Positions 15,400 through 24,713 are shown, counted from the stretch's first letter. The stretch: 64,000 nt of DNA from Pseudomonas kilonensis (GCF_001269885.1 NZ_LHVH01000027.1:119092-183091); one strand, 5' to 3'. Notes: generated by a model from the sequence alone, not told the origin. Translations and numbers: made by a program.

Positions 15400-17187
15400 A
15401 TGACCACGACAGAGCAGCTGAGTGCCTTGAGTTCGATCCTGGCTCAAAGCGGTTTGCACAGCCTGTTCCAACCGATCATCTGCCTTTCCGAACGGCGCAT
15501 CGTGGGTTATGAAGCCTTGACTCGCGGCCCCTCCAACAGCCCGTTGCACTCCCCCATTGCGCTGCTTTCCGTGGCCCGCCAGGCCGGCCGCCTCAGCGAA
15601 TTGGAACTGGCCTGCCGCCGCAGCGCCTGCCAACGCTTCAATGAGCAAAAGTTACCGGGCAAGCTGTTTCTCAACGTCTCACCCGAATCCCTGCTCGAAT
15701 CCGCGCACCAGACCGGGCGCACGCTACAACTGCTGCAGGACCTGGGCATCGCGCCCAGCCAGGTCGTGATCGAACTGACCGAACAAACCCCCATCGATGA
15801 CTTCCAGCTCCTGCAAACCGCCCTGCATCACTACCGGGCCATGGGTTTCTCGATTGCCCTGGACGACTTGGGCGCCGGTTATTCGAGCCTGCGGCTGTGG
15901 TCTGAATTGCGGCCCGATTACGTGAAGATCGACCGGCATTTCATCGACGGCATCCATCAGGACGCCCTCAAGCGCGAGTTCGTCGGCTCGATCCTGAAAA
16001 TCGCCCGGGCCTCCCGCGCCCAGGTGATTGCCGAGGGAATCGAACTGCCGGAAGAACTGGCGGTGCTGATCGAAATGGGCGTCGACCTGGTCCAGGGTTA
16101 TCTGCTGGCACGGCCTCAAGAACAACCGTCACGCGATGCCAGAGCGCTGATGCCCAAGCAGGACAGCGGAGTGGCGGCGTTGAGCGATGAGGTCAACGAC
16201 CTCAGTGCGCTGCTCAACGAACAACCGGCAGTGGCCCACAACACTCCGACAGCCACCGTGCTGGAAGCATTTCGTCGCCAGGCCAACCTCAACTCCCTGG
16301 CGGTGCTGGACAATCAGAACCAGCCTTGTGGCATCGTTCATCGCCATTCGCTCTCGGATGCCTTGCTCAAGCCCTTCGCCACCGACCTGTTCGCCCGCAA
16401 ACCCATCAGCCGCTTGATGAGCGATGACTTTCTCGCGGTGGAGTTGAACCAGTCGCTGCAACAAGTCAGCCGCCTGATCACCAGCCGCGCCCGACAACGC
16501 ATCGAAGAAGACTTCATCATCACCCTCAACGGCGGCTACCTGGGCCTGGGCCGGGTAATCGACGTGCTCAAGCTCATCACCGAACTGAAAATCCAGCAGG
16601 CCCGCTACGCCAACCCCCTGACTCTGCTGCCGGGCAACGTCCCGATCCAGCAATGCCTCACGCGCCTGCTGCAACAACGGCAGGAATCGGTGATCTGCTA
16701 CGTGGACATCGACAGTTTCAAACCCTTCAACGACATCTACGGCTACGGCCGCGGCGACGAAGTCCTGCTGTGCCTGGCCCAATGCCTGAACGAACGCATC
16801 GACCCCAGCCGTGACTTCGTCGGCCACATCGGCGGCGACGACTTCCTGCTGGTCCTCGGCCCGGAAGACTGGCGCAGACGCCTGGACCAGCTACTCAGCG
16901 ACTTCCAGACCCACTGCCGCCGCTTCTACCGCCCCGAGCACTTGGAGGCGGGATGTTTTACAGCGTTGAACCGACAGGGCGTTCGACAGGAGTTCGCGTT
17001 GTTGTCATTGTCGATTGGCGTGGTGCACCTGCGCGCCGAGGCCTGTGAGGAATTGGATGCCAGCCAGTTGGCTGAGCTGGCTTCGCAGGCCAAGCATCAT
17101 GCCAAGGACATTTTGGGGGGGAGTGTGTACTTGATTAATGGTGCGATCGAGCAGGCACCGGTCCTGGAGTTGGGGCTGTCGGTGTGA
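15400..17187 (+). CDS. rapA: EAL-CBS-GGDEF c-di-GMP protein, RapA-like
   Basis: The 595-residue cytoplasmic protein has an N-terminal EAL phosphodiesterase domain with EAL (38-40), ELTEQTP, DDLGAGYSSL, KIDR and EGIE. A CBS pair follows (~265-390), then a C-terminal GGDEF domain with the degenerate signature GGDDF (~478). EAL catalytic residues appear kept, so c-di-GMP hydrolysis is likely, with the GGDEF part sensing or inactive. P. fluorescens RapA is a Pho-induced c-di-GMP phosphodiesterase that lowers LapA adhesin retention; the Pho box upstream and the domain content point to that protein. The name rests on this match, not on an alignment. Confidence 0.75.
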   Translation: MTTTEQLSALSSILAQSGLHSLFQPIICLSERRIVGYEALTRGPSNSPLHSPIALLSVARQAGRLSELELACRRSACQRFNEQKLPGKLFLNVSPESLLESAHQTGRTLQLLQDLGIAPSQVVIELTEQTPIDDFQLLQTALHHYRAMGFSIALDDLGAGYSSLRLWSELRPDYVKIDRHFIDGIHQDALKREFVGSILKIARASRAQVIAEGIELPEELAVLIEMGVDLVQGYLLARPQEQPSRDARALMPKQDSGVAALSDEVNDLSALLNEQPAVAHNTPTATVLEAFRRQANLNSLAVLDNQNQPCGIVHRHSLSDALLKPFATDLFARKPISRLMSDDFLAVELNQSLQQVSRLITSRARQRIEEDFIITLNGGYLGLGRVIDVLKLITELKIQQARYANPLTLLPGNVPIQQCLTRLLQQRQESVICYVDIDSFKPFNDIYGYGRGDEVLLCLAQCLNERIDPSRDFVGHIGGDDFLLVLGPEDWRRRLDQLLSDFQTHCRRFYRPEHLEAGCFTALNRQGVRQEFALLSLSIGVVHLRAEACEELDASQLAELASQAKHHAKDILGGSVYLINGAIEQAPVLELGLSV

Positions 17188-17229
17188 AAGTGGGTTGCCT
17201 TCACCCCAACGGAATGGCAGCTACAAATC

Positions 17230-17364
17230 CTGTGGCGAGGGAGCTTGCTCCCGCTGGGCTGCGTAGCAGCCCCTCATTTGGATAACGCGGTGTGTCTGGT
17301 TAATTGCGTAGGCTGTTTTTAGGGCTGCTTCACAGCCCAGCGGGAGCAAGCTCCCTCGCCACAG
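17230..17364. repeat. Inverted repeat of a second REP-like family
   Basis: CTGTGGCGAGGGAGCTTGCTC and its complement at the other end enclose ~90 bases. The ends differ from the GTGGGAGC family and are joined to an inner GGCTGC(G/T)TAGCAGCCC motif. A related copy lies at 46110-46200. Confidence 0.85.
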
Positions 17365-17455
17365 TAATGCAATCTGGAATCAGCTCGACTTATCGGATAT
17401 CAAAGAGGCTTTGTTTGCAAGGTAGTTCCACCATCAAATATTTTTCTTATCCGAA

Positions 17456-17872
17456 TTACCAGGTTGCTGGGTCTTCCTGGTTGGCCCTATCAAGATCCCC
17501 GCCCCACTCTTCCGCTAAATATTTATAGATATCCTCAAAGAAAATTCTGAAATCTTGCATTTCATCCCACTCCGGCGGAAGGGCTGAATGTGAAACCACT
17601 TCGTGTTCGAACAGCGCATTAAAATCATACTTCGGATCATCGAGCGCAATTGCGAGCACACAAAAAAACAAGAATTTGTGTCGATAACTTAGATTTCTAA
17701 AGCGATGCACTACGTACTTATAAATCAACACCTTCCGATCTTCAGCACTATTGAGATCGAACTGCGACAGTTCCTCACCCAAGGTCTCTTCGCAATCATA
17801 TACCTCGAATCCGCCTAGAAAATGACCGATCTGAGGATCATAAGGACGATCAAGAAACGGATGCATCAACAT
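17456..17872 (-). CDS. Putative immunity protein of an orphan toxin module
   Basis: This 138-residue acidic protein (ATG 17872, 5 bases after GGAGG) has no recognised domain. It is aromatic and rich in D/E, common in immunity proteins. It overlaps the end of the upstream gene by 23 bases and is thus coupled to it. The region is clearly more AT-rich than the surrounding genome, as expected for transferred toxin/immunity cassettes behind an Rhs gene. Its assignment as immunity protein is by position only. Confidence 0.6.
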   Translation of the reverse strand: MLMHPFLDRPYDPQIGHFLGGFEVYDCEETLGEELSQFDLNSAEDRKVLIYKYVVHRFRNLSYRHKFLFFCVLAIALDDPKYDFNALFEHEVVSHSALPPEWDEMQDFRIFFEDIYKYLAEEWGGDLDRANQEDPATW

Positions 17873-18248
17873 CAAAACCTCCTACAGGATAATAAGCGAC
17901 CGGACGTAGCGTTTCGTAATCGAACCTGACTTCAACTAGGTTAATTTCACTTTGAAATATTGGATTCTCTCGATCATTTACGTTGGGTATGTATCCCTGC
18001 CCAACCTTGGGCATATACATGCGCACGATTGGATTGCCTCTCTTGTCTTCACCTGTGAAGCGTGGCAGGCCTCTCGCCTCTCGGGTTAGCGCCTCATTTA
18101 TGGCTTGGTGCTGTATTAGAAAACTATTGAATTTGGTGCTGCAATTGGCTCTCCACTTCCTCGGCCTCGGCGACTTCACATCGCTGGCGTGAACATCCAA
18201 TGAACGCTCTTTCGGCATATACGAGCCATATCGCCTAGACTTTATCAA
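17850..18248 (-). CDS. Putative orphan Rhs C-terminal toxin fragment
   Basis: Up to 132 residues, with a TTG start at 18248 (after GGAG) or an ATG at 18218. A stop codon lies two codons upstream, so it is not fused to an Rhs core. The N-terminal part is basic and linker-like (KSPRPRKWRANCSTKFNS), followed by a compact domain ending VEVRFDYETLRPVAYYPV. Its place after the toxin/immunity end of a complete Rhs locus, its low GC and its coupled acidic neighbour fit a displaced C-terminal cassette. No toxin family is recognised and activity is unproven; it could also be a second immunity gene. Confidence 0.5.
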   Translation of the reverse strand: MIKSRRYGSYMPKERSLDVHASDVKSPRPRKWRANCSTKFNSFLIQHQAINEALTREARGLPRFTGEDKRGNPIVRMYMPKVGQGYIPNVNDRENPIFQSEINLVEVRFDYETLRPVAYYPVGGFDVDASVS

Positions 18249-18266
18249 AATTCAATACTCCATGAT

Positions 18267-18626
18267 TTACGATTCCGAAACACTTTCTAGTTGATAGCAC
18301 CTAAGGCAATTCAACAGCACTTCCATAAAATGTCGCTGATCGTAAATTTCCTGATCAAAATACGTATCCATATCTTCAAACAAATCATCAAAGCTGTCAC
18401 CAGCCTCCAGATAATAACTGATTACTTCAATATATTTATCCTGAGCTCCGGGCGGATAACGCAAAAACTCAGGCTTAAGCAAAACATCAAACAACTCAGA
18501 AAGCTCAGAGTCGATATTTATGTTTTTTGAAACTATTATCTCTTCCCGCTTCTCGTCGCTAACATTTTCAATATTAAATACAAACAACAACCCGATCAGC
18601 GGCATCATGCTTGGTTTGGGTTTCAT
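18267..18626 (-). CDS. Putative immunity protein for the Rhs effector
   Basis: The 119-residue acidic protein starts at ATG 18626 inside the last codons of the rhs gene (ATGA overlap). That is the normal place of the cognate immunity gene. The sequence has acidic patches (DDLFEDMDTYFDQEIYD) and no known domain. It presumably neutralises the toxin domain encoded at 18623-19183. Confidence 0.7.
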   Translation of the reverse strand: MKPKPSMMPLIGLLFVFNIENVSDEKREEIIVSKNINIDSELSELFDVLLKPEFLRYPPGAQDKYIEVISYYLEAGDSFDDLFEDMDTYFDQEIYDQRHFMEVLLNCLRCYQLESVSES

Positions 18627-21600
18627 TTTTTCGGCCCTGTATAAGCTGTTATTGGATCACCATTCGCCTTCAAAATCACTATCGCATGGTCGTATGTATT
18701 GTATTGTAAACCGTCTCGCTTATACCCCTCTCCAATCCTTCGCCCAAAATCGATCGGCTTGGTACTTTCAAACAAATCATTGCGCCTGAAAACGAGTTTC
18801 GCCCTATATATGGCATTCAATTGATCTCTATGGCTTATGAAGCGTGTCGCTGCAGAGGGAATCTTCGGCTGACCTATATTATTGCCGTGGGTATAAACGT
18901 CTATTTCGCCTGTCCCAGGATTTCGCCCTGTCGTAACGCGCTCCAACTGAGCCTCCGCCGTAGTCTGAGCACCATGCTTCTCTAGGAAATGCGCGCCTGG
19001 GATCGATCGCTCCATCTCATCCAACCGCCGATAAGCATTCGCCTCCGCCAACTCATCAATCCGCACCCGCCGCTGCTCCGCCGTCATCGGCAGCCGCGGC
19101 TCACCCTCATCCACTCCAGCCTTAACCGCCGGATCCTGCTCCCCAACCGCCGGCCTACACCCACCCTTCCCCGGACAATCCACCAACCCCAACGGATCCA
19201 CCCACCCCGTCGGGTTCAGGGTGTACCGATACCCATTGAGCCCACCCACCAACTTGCTCGGGTCGGGCGTCAGGTAACGGCCAGTCTCGGGATTGTAGTA
19301 GCGGTGCCGGTTGTAGTGCAGGCCGCTTTCCAGGTCGTGGTATTGCCCCTGGAAGCGCAGCGGTTGCTCAAGCTGTTCGCCGCCACCGTGCGTGAGTTCA
19401 GTGAGTTTGCCGTAGCCGTTGTAGCGCGCCGACCAGACGATCTGGCCGCTGTAGCTGGTCAGTTCCTGGGGCGTGCCCAGGTGGTCGAGGTGGTAGTAGA
19501 ACGGCGTGGCTTTTTCCGGGCCTTCGCCATCGAGCATCGCCAGCGGGCGGAAGGTGCCGGGTTCGTAGACGTAGCTGCGGTGGTGGCGCGGGCTGTTTTC
19601 GGCGACAACCTGGTCGCCTTGCCAGAAAAACTCCGTGGTCAGGCCGTCCACGGTCTTGCTGATGCGTCGGCCAAAGGCGTCGTAGCGGTAGGACGTTTCG
19701 CGGCCATCGGCCGTGGTGACGCCAATCAGGCGGTGCTGGCTGTCGTAGCGGTAGGCGCTGACCAGGGCCTGGTCGCGGCGTTCGTGGATCAGGTTGCCGA
19801 AGGCGTCGTAGTCGTAGTGGCGGTCGCCCTCCTTCAGCAGGCGGTTGCCCTTGAGGGTGGTCGGGCCGGGACGGTCCTGCATCATCAGGTTGCCGGCCGG
19901 GTCGTGGCAGAAGTGTTCCGGCGGTTCGCTGTGGGAAAAGTCGATGCGGGTCAGGCGATCCAGCGGGTCGTACTGGTAGCTGCGGCGGTTTCGGTTGTCG
20001 GAAAGGGTTTGCAGGTTGCCCTTGGCGCTGTAGGCATAATCGCGCCAGAACAGTTGCTGCTGTTGGTTCTGCCACACGGTCTGGGCCTTGAGGCGGCCCT
20101 GTTCGTCGTAGTCGTAGTCACTGAGCAGCCGGCCTTGCTGGCGTTGCCGTTCGCGACCGCCGACAAAGCGGTGTTCGGTCAGGCGCGAGCCGTTGAGGTC
20201 GATGGCGGTCAGTGCGCCACCTGGGGCATGGTGGTAGTCGAGCTGGCTGTCGTCCGGCAGGCGCAGGTGGTTGAGGCGCCCGCAAGCGTCGTAGCGATAA
20301 CGCAGGGTGCCCCAGCCCTGGTGCTCGCAGACCAGCCGGTCCTGGGCGTCGTACTCGAAGGCCAGCGGATGATCGCTGCCGTCGTTGACGTGGACCAGCC
20401 GGCCCAGTTCGTCGTAGCGGTATTCGATGGCCTGGCCGTCGGGCAAGGTCTTGACCCGCAGCCGCCCAGCCGCGTCGCGCTGGTACTGGGTGAGCCGTTG
20501 CGAACCGTCCTCGCCGTGCTCGGTTTTTTCCAGCAGGTGGCCGTTGAGGTCGTAGGCGTAGGCGGTGCGTTGGCCGTCGAAGCCGACTTGCTGTCGGATC
20601 AAGCCGTTGGGCGTGTAGTCCAGCTGATATTTTTCGCCGGATTCGTTTTCGATTTCGGTCAGCAACAGCCGCGCCGAGTCGTAGCGGTACTTCAGCTCGC
20701 TGCCGTCGGGGTTCAGGCGGCGGCCGACCAGGTGCAGGTCGTCGGCGTATTCGTAGCGGGTCAGACGGCCCTGTTCATCGCGCTCGGCGGTGACCTTGCC
20801 GTAGGCGTTGTAGCGCCAGGTCCGGGTGGCACCGTTGGGCAAGGTCACCTGCAGCAGGCGGCCGACGGCGTCCCATTGGTAGTGCGTGAGCGCGCCGTGT
20901 TCGTCCTGGCGGCTGAGTAAACGCCCCAGGGCATCGTAGGAAAAACACCGGCGACTGCCGTCGGGCAGGATCTCTTCGGTCAGTTGGCCCAGGCGACTCC
21001 AGGTGAAGCGATGTTCGCCACCGTCCGGGTCATACGTCGCCAGCAGTTGCCCATGGGCGTCGTAGGCATATTCCGTGCGCCGGCCGTCCGGGTCGATGAG
21101 GACGATCAACTCGCCCCGGGCATTGCGCCGGTAGCTCCACACGGCCTTGCCGCGCGCACGGCTGCGCAGGAAACCGTTGCGGTATTCGTAGGACGTCGGC
21201 GTCTCGTCCGGGGGAAGCAGCGCTACCAGCCGTCCGACGTCGTCGTAGCGGTATTCGGTCACCGCGCCCAGCGGGTCCTGCTCGGCGATCAAGCGACCTT
21301 GTTCGTCATAGGCCTTGAGGTGCTCGCCGCCGTCGGGCTCGACCTTGCGCACCAGCCGCGCCCGGTCGTCGTGGACATACACCTCCTGGCTGCCATCCAG
21401 GTGCCGGACCGTGACGCTGCCGTCTTCGCCCCAGGTGTAGCGACTGTCCATCTGCGCAAACGAGGCCCAATGCCGTACGCAGCGGGACGCCGGTCCGACG
21501 CCTTGCCATTCCCAATAAAAGCTCGCCCCGCCGGCCAGTTGCCGCTGGAGGATGACGTGTTGGTCGTCGTAGTCGTAGCGCTCGCTTTCACCGGCGGCAT

Positions 21601-23413
21601 TGGTCGCTTCGATCAGTCGGAAACGTCCGTCGTAGCGGTAGGAAACCAGCGTCTGTTCGGTCCGCCAGGCTTCGTCGAGGGTGATGGCGGGATGGAAGCT
21701 CTGGTAGTCGACGGCGATCAGGTGGCGCTGCTCGTAACGCAGGCGCAGGGCGCGCCCGGCGCCGTTGTCCAAACGGCAGATGTCGCCATGGATGTTGCGC
21801 TGGAGGGTCAGGCGGTTGTCGTAGCGGTCGCTGAGGGCGCTCAGGTGGCCGTCGCGAAAGTGCAGGAATGCTGCGTTTTCGCCGGGCTGGGCGACGATCA
21901 GTTCGTCCGCCTCGGTGCCCAGGTAGATCGCCGCGCGAGCCAGGCTGTTGTGGATCGCCGGACGCTGGGTGCTGGGCAGTGGAAAGGTCGTGCGGCGGTT
22001 TTCCTGATCGACCCAGGTGACCTGCTCGCCGTCGAGTTCCAAGCGATGGGCCAGGGCATGGCTCCAACCACGCCCGAGGCCGACGTCCAGGTCAGCGGCG
22101 CTGGTGCGGTATAAACGGGTGAAGACAAACGGCAAGCGGCCATCGAGGGTGCCGTCGTCGAGGGTCAGCAGTTCTTCGCCGGTGACCATCGACACCGGGC
22201 AGCCGCTGGTCTGGGTCTGGGCCGCGGTGTCGGCGGGGTCGCCGTTGGGGTTTTTCGACTGGGTGGGGGCGTCGTCGTGGGGTTCGTGTCTTTTCAGCGT
22301 GGTGTTGCGCTGTGCATCCCAGCGCAGTTGCATCCGACCTTTCTTTATCCCCGCCGCAATGCCGCGCGCCGCCACGGTTTTGTAGCGGTCCACGTAGCTC
22401 ATGAAGCCGTTTACCACTGCGAAGATCGCACGGATGAAACGCTGCATGGCGTTCAGCAGGGTTGCGCCGTGCCTGGCCAACCGCATCGACAAGTAGGCAA
22501 TCCCGGCCCCCGCCCCGGCAAAGGTCAAGACCACGCCGATCAGCAAGTCGATCACCAGTTGCACCGCCACGGTCGAGAGCCCTTTGGCCGTTTCGCCAGC
22601 GACTTCACTGGGCGGCAACATCTCCAGCCAGAGGCTGGCAGTGCGCACCAACAGGCACAGCGCCGCTTCGTCGCTGGCCAGCAGTTGCAGCTTGGCCATC
22701 ACTTGCGGCGTGTCCTGAGCCAGTTTTTTCAACTGATCAGCGCTTTCGCCCAACCGATCAACAAACTGACCGGGATCCTTGAGGATGTCCGAGAGCAAGC
22801 TGATGCTGTCCCACACACTTTCAATCGCCGCCCAACTGCCGGCGAGCAACCCGTTCCCCACAGCTGCTGCGGAAGTCGCCAAGGACTGCTGCGCCCATCG
22901 CGGCTTGAAACCCTGCCACTCACCGCGCAACCAGTCCGTCAGATCGGTGGTCAGGCCATCGTAGGAAGAAAACAGATTCGCGATTTGCCTGGCGGACACC
23001 TCGCCCTGAACGTGAACCCGATAGGACTTGCCCGCCTCCCCCGTGAAGGTCCCCAGGCCTTGGGCATCCAAGGTCACCGGCGTGACCTCGCCGCTGGCCA
23101 CATCCACCACATCCACCACGATGTCGCCCAGCGGGATGTCGTACACCGACTCGAACTTGCTTTCGATCGTCATCGGCCCGCCCTTGGGGCACTGGACGAC
23201 CGTGGAGAGGAAGTCATCGTCACCGGTGCTGACAGCGGTGGTGCTGTCGCCAAAGCGGATCAGCCGCTCCATGCCCATCAATGACGGTAGGTCAGCGGCA
23301 TGGCTGGCACGGTCCGCCGCTCGGCTGTACCAGCGCTCGAGCTGCTCGCGGTAGACCGACAAGGTGCCTTTGAAGCTGTCGAGTTCCTGCTCGATTCGGC
23401 TCACCTGATCCAT
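18623..23413 (-). CDS. Rhs effector with YD-repeat core and variable C-terminal toxin domain
   Basis: The 1,596-residue protein has an N-terminal region unique to this Rhs subtype (1-~280) and a hydrophobic segment at ~286-312. A DUF6531-like entry to the shell follows at ~405 (GCPVSMVTGEELLTLDDG), then dozens of YDxxGR-type repeats, and the core ends at WVDPLGL (~1410). The last 186 residues are a variable domain with HFLEKHG (His 1475 and 1480), a central SAATRFISHRDQLNAIYRA and a terminal ITAYTGPKK. The pattern recalls metal-independent RNase toxins, but no family is established. Such proteins are delivered by type VI secretion or related routes; no VgrG, PAAR or secretion gene is in the window. 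An immunity gene overlaps the stop codon. Confidence 0.9.
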   Translation of the reverse strand: MDQVSRIEQELDSFKGTLSVYREQLERWYSRAADRASHAADLPSLMGMERLIRFGDSTTAVSTGDDDFLSTVVQCPKGGPMTIESKFESVYDIPLGDIVVDVVDVASGEVTPVTLDAQGLGTFTGEAGKSYRVHVQGEVSARQIANLFSSYDGLTTDLTDWLRGEWQGFKPRWAQQSLATSAAAVGNGLLAGSWAAIESVWDSISLLSDILKDPGQFVDRLGESADQLKKLAQDTPQVMAKLQLLASDEAALCLLVRTASLWLEMLPPSEVAGETAKGLSTVAVQLVIDLLIGVVLTFAGAGAGIAYLSMRLARHGATLLNAMQRFIRAIFAVVNGFMSYVDRYKTVAARGIAAGIKKGRMQLRWDAQRNTTLKRHEPHDDAPTQSKNPNGDPADTAAQTQTSGCPVSMVTGEELLTLDDGTLDGRLPFVFTRLYRTSAADLDVGLGRGWSHALAHRLELDGEQVTWVDQENRRTTFPLPSTQRPAIHNSLARAAIYLGTEADELIVAQPGENAAFLHFRDGHLSALSDRYDNRLTLQRNIHGDICRLDNGAGRALRLRYEQRHLIAVDYQSFHPAITLDEAWRTEQTLVSYRYDGRFRLIEATNAAGESERYDYDDQHVILQRQLAGGASFYWEWQGVGPASRCVRHWASFAQMDSRYTWGEDGSVTVRHLDGSQEVYVHDDRARLVRKVEPDGGEHLKAYDEQGRLIAEQDPLGAVTEYRYDDVGRLVALLPPDETPTSYEYRNGFLRSRARGKAVWSYRRNARGELIVLIDPDGRRTEYAYDAHGQLLATYDPDGGEHRFTWSRLGQLTEEILPDGSRRCFSYDALGRLLSRQDEHGALTHYQWDAVGRLLQVTLPNGATRTWRYNAYGKVTAERDEQGRLTRYEYADDLHLVGRRLNPDGSELKYRYDSARLLLTEIENESGEKYQLDYTPNGLIRQQVGFDGQRTAYAYDLNGHLLEKTEHGEDGSQRLTQYQRDAAGRLRVKTLPDGQAIEYRYDELGRLVHVNDGSDHPLAFEYDAQDRLVCEHQGWGTLRYRYDACGRLNHLRLPDDSQLDYHHAPGGALTAIDLNGSRLTEHRFVGGRERQRQQGRLLSDYDYDEQGRLKAQTVWQNQQQQLFWRDYAYSAKGNLQTLSDNRNRRSYQYDPLDRLTRIDFSHSEPPEHFCHDPAGNLMMQDRPGPTTLKGNRLLKEGDRHYDYDAFGNLIHERRDQALVSAYRYDSQHRLIGVTTADGRETSYRYDAFGRRISKTVDGLTTEFFWQGDQVVAENSPRHHRSYVYEPGTFRPLAMLDGEGPEKATPFYYHLDHLGTPQELTSYSGQIVWSARYNGYGKLTELTHGGGEQLEQPLRFQGQYHDLESGLHYNRHRYYNPETGRYLTPDPSKLVGGLNGYRYTLNPTGWVDPLGLVDCPGKGGCRPAVGEQDPAVKAGVDEGEPRLPMTAEQRRVRIDELAEANAYRRLDEMERSIPGAHFLEKHGAQTTAEAQLERVTTGRNPGTGEIDVYTHGNNIGQPKIPSAATRFISHRDQLNAIYRAKLVFRRNDLFESTKPIDFGRRIGEGYKRDGLQYNTYDHAIVILKANGDPITAYTGPKK

Positions 23414-23601
23414 CAGGACAGGGCTCGCTCAAGGGCCGGCAGGAAAAAACGGTCGAACATGGGCAGACGTCTCGCAGCACTCAGGGAGCGCGAGACTTTG
23501 CCGGGGATGACAGGGGAATTAAGTCAGGGGAAGGAGACAGAGCGCGTAGGGCGATTCGCTAAATTCGTCCGAGCTGCACAACGAATCGCCTGTGGATAAC
23601 C

Positions 23602-24003
23602 CTAGATATCGCGAGTTTCAAGTGATTTGAGCTTGATTTCGGCCAGCGGGTGCCCGGCTTTCGCCGCCAAGGTCCACCAACGTGCCGCTTCCACCGGGTC
23701 CGGCGCCTTGCTGGTTGTACCGGCCAGGCTGATCACGCCGACCTGGTAGGCGGCCTTGCCATCACCGGCCAATGCCGCCAGCCGCAACAGGCGAACCCCT
23801 TCTTCACGGGCGCCCAGCCCTTGACCTCGGAAGGTGAGGATGTGCCCGTAGAAACTCTGCGCACCGACATCGCCCAGGTTCGCCATGCGCGAGAACTGAC
23901 CCTCGAGCCAGGTCCAGCCACGCGGCTGGCGGACGAACCAGGACCAATGAAACAACCGACGCGCCAGCCAGTAACCGGCCCGCGCCTTGAGTCGCCAGAG
24001 CAC
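23602..24003 (-). CDS. Sel1-like repeat protein
   Basis: The 133-residue protein carries helical repeats of Sel1/TPR type: NLGDVGAQSFYGHILTFRG, GVRLLRLAALAGDGKAAYQV and ARWWTLAAKAGHPLAEIKL (~42-128), preceded by a basic hydrophobic N-terminus. Sel1 proteins act as scaffolds for protein contacts. It is the third gene of a tight operon, directly after the stop of the 123-residue gene. Confidence 0.8.
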   Translation of the reverse strand: MLWRLKARAGYWLARRLFHWSWFVRQPRGWTWLEGQFSRMANLGDVGAQSFYGHILTFRGQGLGAREEGVRLLRLAALAGDGKAAYQVGVISLAGTTSKAPDPVEAARWWTLAAKAGHPLAEIKLKSLETRDI

Positions 24004-24375
24004 TCAGGCCTCCGCCGATTCGGGGTACTCGTATTCAAATACCCGAACCACTTCCGAAGCGTGCCAGGAGGCGGCGGCCACGCCATCGGAAGGCCCGGAA
24101 AAGCGGCCCAGGCGTTCAACGCACTCAAAGAACCCCGTGCGCGGCAACCGACTGGCGCCCTGGCTGATCACCAACGAACTGCGTAGCGGCTGTTCCGCCC
24201 GTGCGTCCAGCGCCGCCAGGTGTTCAAGGGCCGCGGTCAAGGTCTGCATGGCCGGGCTGGGCAGTTGCAAGCGCTCGAGCAAGGCGCGGTAGGTCAATAA
24301 ATGGCGCTGGCGGCGCGCCTGGTCCAACTCACCCAACAACCCATCCCAATGCTGCCGACTGATGCGTACGCTCAC
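24004..24375 (-). CDS. Uncharacterised protein, middle gene of HTH operon
   Basis: The 123-residue product starts at GTG 24375 (GTGA overlap with the HTH gene stop; GGAGG 8 bases upstream). It is mostly helical at the N-terminus and ends ASWHASEVVRVFEYEYPESAEA. No family is recognised. The coupling on both sides suggests that it works with the HTH regulator and the Sel1 protein; a partner in a toxin-antitoxin-like arrangement is conceivable but unsupported. Confidence 0.75.
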   Translation of the reverse strand: MSVRISRQHWDGLLGELDQARRQRHLLTYRALLERLQLPSPAMQTLTAALEHLAALDARAEQPLRSSLVISQGASRLPRTGFFECVERLGRFSGPSDGVAAASWHASEVVRVFEYEYPESAEA

Positions 24376-24713
24376 GATTCTTCCCTCCAACCCGGCACCG
24401 TCAACTCCCAGGCCAGACTGCGCCGAATCGCGGCATCGGGCTGACGCTCGCCGCTCTCGATCAAGGCCAGATAAGACGGGCTGATACCTACCGTGCGGGC
24501 CAGCGCCTCGATGGCGATGCCCTTCCCTTCGCGTAAACTGCGTAATTGATCCAGGCCAGGGAGAACCTGGCCCGGTGCCGCCGCGTGACGGACTGTCGCT
24601 TCGCGCGGCGGAGCTTGATCGATGCCTGCTGCCTTCAACAACGACTGGTACTGATCCCACGGCAAAACCGCGTATTCGGGCTCTCCGTCACGTGTGATTA
24701 TTTGAATATCCAT
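24372..24713 (-). CDS. XRE-type helix-turn-helix regulator
   Basis: The 113-residue protein has an N-terminal segment MDIQIITRDGEPEYAVLP, similar to the first part of some antitoxins, followed by a Cro/CI-type HTH (~58-103: IEALARTVGISPSYLALIES). ATG 24713 follows a GGGGTAG site. It heads a three-gene operon and probably regulates it; its promoter lies in the short gap to 24828. Confidence 0.85.
   Translation of the reverse strand: MDIQIITRDGEPEYAVLPWDQYQSLLKAAGIDQAPPREATVRHAAAPGQVLPGLDQLRSLREGKGIAIEALARTVGISPSYLALIESGERQPDAAIRRSLAWELTVPGWREES

Noticed and set aside
18989..20920. 643-codon + strand frame inside the Rhs gene
   Set aside because: Shadow frame opposite the YD-repeat core; its Val/Ala/Gln-rich repeats merely mirror the Rhs repeats.
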